19,341 nucleotides of DNA from CAYGJN01 sp964350135 (GTDB lineage Bacteria > Bdellovibrionota > Bacteriovoracia > Bacteriovoracales > Bacteriovoracaceae), in contig CAYGJN010000046.1 of NCBI GenBank assembly GCA_964350135.1, forward strand, positions 1-19,341, written 5' to 3'. The notes below the pieces were generated by a model. The model ran no database searches and was not told where the DNA came from. It was given only the letters and a program-made list of their open reading frames with translations. A program made the translations under genes and the position numbers. The first letter of the stretch is position 1. Each line of letters opens with the position of its first letter. Below are positions 13,760-19,341 of this stretch, piece after piece.

Positions 13760-14743
13760 ATGAAACTCATTACAGCCATTTGTCTATTTTTGTCACTTTC
13801 GGCCATTGCTTCTATTCAGGAAAAAACCATTAATTTTGAATATGGAACGACTCATATGGATTTTAGCTTAGAAGGGCAAAAAACTCATACTGAGACTCAA
13901 TACGAAGAAGTTCCTAGTACATGTTTTCAATCAGTTTATGCGGGTCAAGAAGCTCATTGCTATTGGAGCACAGGTTATTACACTGTATGTGGTGGGCACG
14001 GGTATTACTCAAAATATAATCATTATGGGCATTATGGTTATAGCTGTTGGAGACCAAGTAAGTATGTTTGCACTCATAGACCAAAGTATATTCAACAAGC
14101 TTATTCTTGCACAAAAACAAAGCAGACTAATTACCAAGTTGTTGATTATAAGCAAAAGGCACATGTACATGTAATATTTGAAGGAGAGACAATCTCTTCA
14201 GATAAATTAAAATTTACTTTTGGATCAAACTTAGAAGCAGGACTTAAGCTAGACTTTTTAGAATCACAATATGTATTTGAGAAAAATGCAACTATGGATT
14301 TAGTTTCAGAAGAAGGAAATATTAAGACTTTTGAAATGAATATTAATGTTAAAGTTTTACCAATTTTTACAATTGCTAATGCTTTAGGTTCTGAGCTCTT
14401 TGATCTTAAAGTGGAAGGACGTGTTTTAAGTTTTAGAACAGGACATATTCCAAATGCTCTTAACTATAAAGTCTTTATAGACCTTGAGCAGGATAAATTT
14501 CTTGGAGATAAAAAACTAGTTTCTAGATCTATTGAAGCTAATGAGATGACTGTTACACAGGATTCAAATAGTACGTTTTTTGAAATTGATTTATCTAATT
14601 TACATGAGCGTCTAAGAGATCCAAAAGAGTTTAAGGCAGAAATTGAAGTCGGAGTTACACTTGACTATAATTTTAATCCTGAAAACCCAGAGATCATAAA
14701 AGATGAGCTTAAGGTTATTTCTAAGCTTAAACAAAAAATTTAA
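13760..14743 (+). CDS. Secreted protein with a Cys/Tyr/His/Gly-rich segment
   Basis: The 327-residue protein starts with a signal peptide (M-K-L-I-T-A-I-C-L-F, cleavage near residue 18). GGAGAG just before ATG 13760 fixes the start. Residues 53-120 carry six cysteines (55, 67, 77, 96, 104, 117) in a stretch crowded with Tyr, His and Gly (G-H-G-Y-Y-S-K-Y-N-H-Y-G-H-Y-G-Y at 79-94). This suggests a disulfide-bonded or metal-binding surface region. Residues 135-327 are beta-rich and acidic, with no cysteines. I recognise no family. The position after pepN and before a shared terminator makes it monocistronic or a read-through tail of the pepN operon. Confidence 0.8.
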   Translation: MKLITAICLFLSLSAIASIQEKTINFEYGTTHMDFSLEGQKTHTETQYEEVPSTCFQSVYAGQEAHCYWSTGYYTVCGGHGYYSKYNHYGHYGYSCWRPSKYVCTHRPKYIQQAYSCTKTKQTNYQVVDYKQKAHVHVIFEGETISSDKLKFTFGSNLEAGLKLDFLESQYVFEKNATMDLVSEEGNIKTFEMNINVKVLPIFTIANALGSELFDLKVEGRVLSFRTGHIPNALNYKVFIDLEQDKFLGDKKLVSRSIEANEMTVTQDSNSTFFEIDLSNLHERLRDPKEFKAEIEVGVTLDYNFNPENPEIIKDELKVISKLKQKI

Positions 14744-14764
14744 TAAAAGACTAAATTAACTTAT

Positions 14765-14793
14765 AAAAAGGCACTCTTGAGAGTGTCTTTTTT
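14765..14793. terminator. Bidirectional rho-independent terminator
   Basis: AAAAA precedes GGCACTC-ttga-GAGTGTC (14770-14787), and TTTTTT follows. The stem has one G-T pair. It serves the plus-strand gene ending at 14743 and, from the other side, the cyclase gene whose stop codon is at 14792-14794. Confidence 0.85.
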
Positions 14794-17035
14794 ATTTGGT
14801 TTTAAAAGTCGTTACTCCATCCCAATCTGCAGGTGGTGGATCATTTAAATAACCCGTACAAGCGTCTTTGATTCTGTTTGATGGCACATCATGAGGGTAT
14901 TTTTCTAGGATAGGTTTTAGTATATCAATAGATTTATCAAAATTCTTTGCCAGGTAAGCTTCATATGCTTCGTTAAACATTTCAAGAGAGTATGAATCAG
15001 AAATCATATGGTGATTAGCGTGAAGAACTTCAAATATTTTAACAGGTTTCTCTTTTCCTTTTACTCGCACTTTATCTAAAGCTCTTATAACAAATTCTGA
15101 TTTTTGTTCATCACTAAGTCTTTCTAGAGTAAACTCTGAAATTAGTATCTGGGCACCATAAGGCTTGCAAAGACCTTCAAGTCTTGCCCCTAAATTCATA
15201 TGGTCTCCAAGAGCAGTATAAGAGAAAATTAAATCTGAGCCCATATTTCCCACAGAGCAGACTCCCGTATTAAGTCCAATACCAACTTTAAACTCAGGAA
15301 ATCCCATCTCTTTAAAGTCTTCGTTAACCTCTGGTAGGGCTTCAATCATTTTTACTGCAGCACCAACACCTAGATAGGCATGCCCCTCGATTTCTACAGG
15401 CGCACCCCAATAACCAACAATGGCATCGCCTATGTATTTATCTAAAGTACCTTTTGTTTCAAAGAGAATATTAGTCATTTTATTCATATAATGATTCATA
15501 CAGGTTGATAACTCAGAGGGGGTTAGTTTTTCACTGATAGAAGTAAAATCCCTTACATCGGAAAAAAAGACTGTTATATCTTTTCTTTCGCCACCGGTTT
15601 TAAGTTTGTCAGGGCTATCAAGCATTTCATCAACAATACTTGGGGCCACATATCTAGAAAATGCTCCACGAATATGTCTTTTTTCTTTATTGGCCATATA
15701 AAAACTTAAGGCCGTATCCCAGGCATAGAGCATGAGATAGCAAAGAAGAATTGAAAATAATTTGATCTCATAACCATTAGGCAGAAAATAATAATAATCA
15801 AGAAGTACAACTGCTGCGATTGCTCCACCCGAGCCAAAAATATCAAAAATAGCATTATCAAATTGTTGAACCATAAGAATAACAAGTGCACCTAAAATTA
15901 GAAGTATCCAAGTGTACTTTGCACTTTCTTCAAATGGTTTGAAGTATCTTCCCTCAGCTAGCATATCAACAGCTGTCATGTGAAGATAAACTCCTGGTAA
16001 ATAGGGATCAAGTGCTGTGTTTCTAAAGTCGTGGGCAGCCTGTGCTGTTGATCCGATAAAAACAACTTTTCCTTTAATGGCCTCTAGCATTTCAGGGTCA
16101 TCATTATCTGATTCTAGAATTTTATAAATTGGAATATTGTGAAAGGCTTCCTTGTCACCTCTGAAATTAAGTTTTAAACCACCATATTTATTAACCTCTA
16201 GTTCACCTTTTGTAGTTGTAAGGGATCCAAATTCATTTCTCATATGAACTTTAATTTTATCTTTGGTGTATCTTTCATAAGCAAGTAATCCAAGAGATGG
16301 CATAAGTTGAATATCATTGCTTGCATGACCGTCTGTATCTGTAGGGGCAAGAATATTTGCATACATTGCATAATTTCTAAAAACACCGTCTGGATCATTG
16401 GTCATATCAATATAAGCAAGCCCTGGTTCAGTACTAAGAATTTTTTCAATAGGGAAGGTTCTAAAATCAATAAACCAAGGACGCGATACTACCCCTTTTT
16501 CTTGGGTCGTATCGATAAGAAAATTATACATAATATCTGGCAGTTCAGGGGAGCTGTAATTACGAATTTGAGTTCTCATATAAGAGACAATTATATTTTC
16601 TGCTCCCTGCTCAAATGCACCGATTGTGTTAGCAAAAAGACCATCCATATCTAAATTACAACTACGCTCCGGTTCTGGGAAAATAACATCAAAAGCAATA
16701 ACTTTTGCGCCCAATTTTTGTAGTTTATGAATAAGATCAATCCAAACCTTTCTAGACCAAGGAAATCGGCCAAGCTTTTTTATTGAATCATCGTCTATTT
16801 GTGCAAGCATGGCATGAGGTGATTTAGGAAGCTTATTTTGTCTAAGGAATTTAGTGTATCTATAGTCAAAAAACCAGGATTCATAGGAGTAAGGAAGTTT
16901 GTCTAATGAAGTATCATTTTCTCCAGGATTAGGAGCAACAAATGAGAGTACAATAATCAATGCTGATATAAATACAATTAATGCTGCAACAATATAGCGT
17001 AAATATTTTGAAAGATTGCTAATTAATCCTAGCAC
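14792..17035 (-). CDS. CHASE2-domain membrane adenylate cyclase (class III)
   Basis: The 747-residue protein has a membrane segment at 14-33, a periplasmic CHASE2 sensor at about 45-365 (F-D-Y-R, I-D-D-D-S-I, F-D-V-I-F-P-E-P; V-F-I-G-S-T), three further membrane segments (375-388, 397-418, 426-446) and a class III cyclase domain at about 484-670. Metal ligands are Asp493 (F-F-S-D-V-R-D-F) and Asp537 (Y-I-G-D-A). Lys533 and Thr607 favour ATP over GTP. Asn614 and Arg618 stabilise the transition state. A helical TPR-like tail ends in P-P-P-A-D-W-D-G-V, usual for this family. It should turn an outside signal into cAMP. The start is GTG 17035, with AGGAT six bases upstream. The signal is unknown. 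Confidence 0.93.
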   Translation of the reverse strand: MLGLISNLSKYLRYIVAALIVFISALIIVLSFVAPNPGENDTSLDKLPYSYESWFFDYRYTKFLRQNKLPKSPHAMLAQIDDDSIKKLGRFPWSRKVWIDLIHKLQKLGAKVIAFDVIFPEPERSCNLDMDGLFANTIGAFEQGAENIIVSYMRTQIRNYSSPELPDIMYNFLIDTTQEKGVVSRPWFIDFRTFPIEKILSTEPGLAYIDMTNDPDGVFRNYAMYANILAPTDTDGHASNDIQLMPSLGLLAYERYTKDKIKVHMRNEFGSLTTTKGELEVNKYGGLKLNFRGDKEAFHNIPIYKILESDNDDPEMLEAIKGKVVFIGSTAQAAHDFRNTALDPYLPGVYLHMTAVDMLAEGRYFKPFEESAKYTWILLILGALVILMVQQFDNAIFDIFGSGGAIAAVVLLDYYYFLPNGYEIKLFSILLCYLMLYAWDTALSFYMANKEKRHIRGAFSRYVAPSIVDEMLDSPDKLKTGGERKDITVFFSDVRDFTSISEKLTPSELSTCMNHYMNKMTNILFETKGTLDKYIGDAIVGYWGAPVEIEGHAYLGVGAAVKMIEALPEVNEDFKEMGFPEFKVGIGLNTGVCSVGNMGSDLIFSYTALGDHMNLGARLEGLCKPYGAQILISEFTLERLSDEQKSEFVIRALDKVRVKGKEKPVKIFEVLHANHHMISDSYSLEMFNEAYEAYLAKNFDKSIDILKPILEKYPHDVPSNRIKDACTGYLNDPPPADWDGVTTFKTK

Positions 17036-17107
17036 TAAATATCCTAATGTCTTGAGGTGTAGGTTTAATTCTAATGGCGGATGCTATAAGTTAAAAGGGG
17101 CAATATT

Positions 17108-17443
17108 TTAAAGAATTTCTAAAACCTTCTCTGGCGGTCGGCCTATTGCTGCCTTTTTCTTGTGAAGCAGTATTGGTCGCTCTAATAAGATTGGGTTTTT
17201 CGTCATGGCCTTAATCAGCTGGGTCTCATTGGCATTTTTTAAATCAAGTTCTTTGAAAATACTTTCTTTGGTTCGGCAAAATTCAATAATATTTAACCCG
17301 AGAGCTTTACTCAAGTCTTTGATTTCAGTTGCTGTTATGCCTTCTTCTAAATAGAGCTTAGTTTGAAACTTATACTTTTTCTTTTCAAGTATCTCTTTTG
17401 TTTGTCTTGATTTTGAGCAACGTGGGTTATGGTAAAAAATCAT
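17108..17443 (-). CDS. arsC: Glutaredoxin-type arsenate reductase ArsC family
   Basis: The 111-residue thioredoxin-fold protein has catalytic Cys9 in Y-H-N-P-R-C-S-K-S-R. The three ArsC arginines are recognisable in F-C-R-T-K-E, L-L-E-R-P-I-L and I-G-R-P-P-E. This pattern fits ArsC/YfgD rather than Spx, which would have CxxC and lack these arginines. ArsC reduces arsenate to arsenite with glutathione and glutaredoxin. No arsB or arsR is next to it, so the physiological role may differ. The ATG overlaps the stop of the upstream barrel gene by four bases, so the genes are coupled. Confidence 0.88.
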   Translation of the reverse strand: MIFYHNPRCSKSRQTKEILEKKKYKFQTKLYLEEGITATEIKDLSKALGLNIIEFCRTKESIFKELDLKNANETQLIKAMTKNPILLERPILLHKKKAAIGRPPEKVLEIL

Positions 17444-18090
17444 AAAAACTCCAATCCAAAACTTATGATAATAGTATGTTCTTCTAAAGTATGGTCAAGC
17501 CCATCAAAACGAACTTTTTCAACTAGCTTTCCACTTTTACTTACTTTTACATGATAGACCTTCCAGGCCTGAAGTCTGGTATAGTTTAATTCCAAAAATA
17601 ATGGGTAATCTACGTTATCTTGTAAAAGACCAATGCCAAGCGTAGGGCCTTTGGCCTTATAAGTTAGTTTATGTTTGGCCGGATAATTTATATCTTCAGG
17701 ATCAACGGTAATAAGGGCAATATGATAACCAGCTTGCAAATAAGTTTTCCAATTGAAAATTGTATAAGGTGTAATAAAGCGGATTATTGGGCCAATTGAA
17801 AAAGTTCTAAGTTTTAAATCCCCAATATAAGTATTTCCTGATTCACTTAAAACTGTATCTTCAAATTCAGCAGTAAAAATATTACCTGCAAGAATAAAAT
17901 CCCAGTGATTAAAATGATACCCGTAACGGGTGGTAATGCCCCCACCTAAAGTTTTGTTTTCAGTTTGCTTGGACTTGAGTATTCCATGGCCCACACTTGC
18001 TCCAGCTTGCAAGTAGAAATGATTTTTAACAGCAAAACTATTAGTGGTGAAAATAACTAAGAATAAAAATAAAGTTATAAGTTTTTTCAC
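17440..18090 (-). CDS. Outer-membrane beta-barrel protein
   Basis: The 216-residue protein has a signal peptide (M-K-K-L-I-T-L-F-L-F, cleavage after S-F-A at residue 20). A series of amphipathic strands with alternating aromatic residues follows (H-F-Y-L-Q-A-G-A-S-V; T-R-Y-G-Y-H-F; S-I-G-P-I-I-R-F; L-F-L-E-L-N-Y). It ends in I-I-I-S-F-G-L-E-F-L, with an aromatic near the C-terminus as barrel proteins usually have. It probably forms an 8- to 10-stranded barrel. The start is GTG 18090, directly after the stop of the DUF3943 gene, with GGAG six bases before it. The substrate is unknown. Confidence 0.8.
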   Translation of the reverse strand: MKKLITLFLFLVIFTTNSFAVKNHFYLQAGASVGHGILKSKQTENKTLGGGITTRYGYHFNHWDFILAGNIFTAEFEDTVLSESGNTYIGDLKLRTFSIGPIIRFITPYTIFNWKTYLQAGYHIALITVDPEDINYPAKHKLTYKAKGPTLGIGLLQDNVDYPLFLELNYTRLQAWKVYHVKVSKSGKLVEKVRFDGLDHTLEEHTIIISFGLEFL

Positions 18091-18720
18091 TTAAAACTCC
18101 ATCCTTAAATTAAGTCCGACTCGACTTGTTCTTGGATCAATATCAGGTGTAATGACAGTTTTTCCTTCAAAGAACCAAAGAAAACTAGAGGGGTTTAAAA
18201 TATGGCCAATAAACCTCATGGCAAAATAATCTGAGTTTAAAAAATAAAGAGATGAGCGTTCAAAAACAAGACCTAGAAGAGATCCTAGTACTGGGGTTTG
18301 GTAGAGATCCTGTATGCTTGCAGGTTCTGTATAAATCTCAGCAAAAAACTCAAAAAGCAAACTTGAAACCGTGGTCATTTTAAAAGCATCAATTCTGCTA
18401 TAACCATTGGCCCTATAATAAAGAAAAAGTTGAGAACCAGAGTAGGGATGAACGACCCAATTCCAAAAAGGTTCATCTTGATCAAAAACTAATTTTCCAA
18501 AATTATTTCTATAGTTTTTAAAAGAGCCATCTTCTTTAAACGTTGTGGGTTGCGTAATATAATAAAGCCCCCAGCTTACAGCATACATGCCACCAAGATG
18601 CCTTATGTTCTCATTTAAGGTATGCTCTCTGTCTTTATATTCATATTTGTACTTGCGAGCAAAACTTGTATGTGAAGAAAGAAGAAATAAGATTATAAAT
18701 GAATAAAATATTCGCAACAT
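18091..18720 (-). CDS. DUF3943-family envelope protein
   Basis: The 209-residue form from ATG 18720 starts with a signal peptide (M-L-R-I-F-Y-S-F, cleavage after S-F-A). An in-frame ATG at 18756 is the alternative start. Neither has a ribosome-binding site. The core holds the DUF3943 hallmarks: W-N-W-V-V-H-P-Y-S-G, Y-R-A-N-G-Y-S, then F-E-F-F-A-E-I-Y-T-E-P-A-S-I-Q-D-L and T-P-V-L-G-S-L-L-G. The HP-x-x-G and E-P-S-x-x-D-L words are invariant in what I remember of the family. The function is unknown, but members are envelope proteins. It leads a three-gene operon with an outer-membrane barrel and ArsC. Confidence 0.8.
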   Translation of the reverse strand: MLRIFYSFIILFLLSSHTSFARKYKYEYKDREHTLNENIRHLGGMYAVSWGLYYITQPTTFKEDGSFKNYRNNFGKLVFDQDEPFWNWVVHPYSGSQLFLYYRANGYSRIDAFKMTTVSSLLFEFFAEIYTEPASIQDLYQTPVLGSLLGLVFERSSLYFLNSDYFAMRFIGHILNPSSFLWFFEGKTVITPDIDPRTSRVGLNLRMEF

Positions 18721-18800
18721 GTAATATACGTTTTTATAAAGATTAAGATAGCTCATAGTACATTGAAAAAATTCATTTTATAACTAGTAAAAGGATAGAA

Positions 18801-19341
18801 ATGAGTGATTTGAAAACAAAATTTGAAGACCATGTCAAAAACTTGCAAGACCAAATTAGTTTAGAGATGAAAAAATATGATAAAAATCTCATTTTAAAAG
18901 AAGATATTTGGGAGAGGTTGGATTTTAATGAATGTCCTGGTGGTGGTGGTAGAACAAGGGCCTTTTCTGGTAAAGTTTTTGAAAATGCAGGTGTAAATAC
19001 CTCTACAGTATTTGGAGCAATCGATCCAAAATTTGGTGAAAAGCTTCTGGGAAAAAGTGATAAGATTTGGGCCACAGGGATATCACTTATTCTCCACCCG
19101 CTCAATCCTAGAGTTCCGACAGTTCATGCAAATTTTAGAATGATAGAAAATGGTGACAAGGTTTGGTTTGGTGGTGGAGTTGATTTAACACCTTATTATC
19201 CTAATACAGAAGACTTTGAATATTTTCATGGTGTTTGGAAAGAAACACTTTCTCCCTATGGAGTTTATGAAGAAATGAAAAAAAAATGTGATGAATATTT
19301 TATCAATCATCACAGAAAAAATGAGATGAGAGGTATTGGCG
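18801..19341 (+). CDS. hemF: Aerobic coproporphyrinogen III oxidase HemF (5' part)
   Basis: HemF uses oxygen to decarboxylate coproporphyrinogen III to protoporphyrinogen IX in haem synthesis. The window contains the first 180 residues and then cuts the gene. Signature words include C-P-G-G-G-G-R-T-R near residue 46, F-E-N-A-G-V-N-T-S, L-H-P-L-N-P-R-V-P-T-V-H-A-N-F-R, W-F-G-G-G-V-D-L-T-P-Y-Y and the closing H-R-K-N-E-M-R-G-I-G. AAGGA six bases before ATG 18801 supports the start. It is divergent from the DUF3943 operon. An oxygen-dependent HemF implies aerobic growth. Confidence 0.97.
   Translation, partial: MSDLKTKFEDHVKNLQDQISLEMKKYDKNLILKEDIWERLDFNECPGGGGRTRAFSGKVFENAGVNTSTVFGAIDPKFGEKLLGKSDKIWATGISLILHPLNPRVPTVHANFRMIENGDKVWFGGGVDLTPYYPNTEDFEYFHGVWKETLSPYGVYEEMKKKCDEYFINHHRKNEMRGIG

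Noticed and set aside
18773..19105. 110-codon minus-strand frame
   Set aside because: It is antisense to hemF, whose signatures on the plus strand are unmistakable.
1..19341. CRISPR array, insertion sequence, rRNA
   Set aside because: No regularly spaced direct repeats, no transposase and no rRNA sequence were seen in the window.

Overview
The window looks like a low-GC Gram-negative chromosome. My best guess is Bdellovibrionota, Bacteriovorax/Halobacteriovorax type. This rests on the AT-rich base composition, Sec-secreted Cys-rich small proteins, a CHASE2 adenylate cyclase, outer-membrane barrels and an E. coli-type PepN beside HemF. The taxon is an inference.

The window has two halves. 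From 1 to about 6180 it is accessory DNA. It holds single genes in mixed orientation and several decayed ones: a VOC-fold secreted protein (62-556), a 5'-truncated GH5 glycosidase (about 840-1547), a Cys-rich secreted protein (1845-2633), an XRE regulator (2729-3010) and a second secreted Cys protein (3511-3870). Next come a HigBA/RelE-type toxin-antitoxin pair whose toxin carries an in-frame TGA (4055-4640) and an intact tyrosine recombinase (4688-5686). Last is a C-terminal remnant, probably of a large serine recombinase (5917-6222), whose frame runs into the 3' end of a tRNA-Leu(GAG) gene (6178-6262, minus). The tRNA gene is the likely right border of an integrative island. Two related, inversely oriented, folded elements of about 68 bp (3991-4057 and 5759-5827) flank the toxin-antitoxin/integrase block. 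Each has an outer stem ending in AAC/GTT with one unpaired base. They are the best candidates for an undescribed recombination-site system.

From 6263 to the end the DNA looks like stable chromosome. A short secreted peptide, an acidic protein and a Cys-motif mini-protein precede a minus-strand operon (10776 to 7290): a divergent MnmA paralogue, a secreted M28-fold protein that has lost several catalytic residues, and canonical mnmA. Divergent from it is a two-gene operon of a small acidic protein and pepN (10832-13691). Then comes a secreted Cys/Tyr/His-rich protein (13760-14743) whose Shine-Dalgarno lies inside a strong hairpin. A shared terminator separates it from a convergent CHASE2 adenylate cyclase (14792-17035). 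A tightly packed minus-strand operon (18720 to 17108) encodes a DUF3943 protein, an outer-membrane barrel and a glutaredoxin-type ArsC. hemF begins at 18801 and runs off the window.
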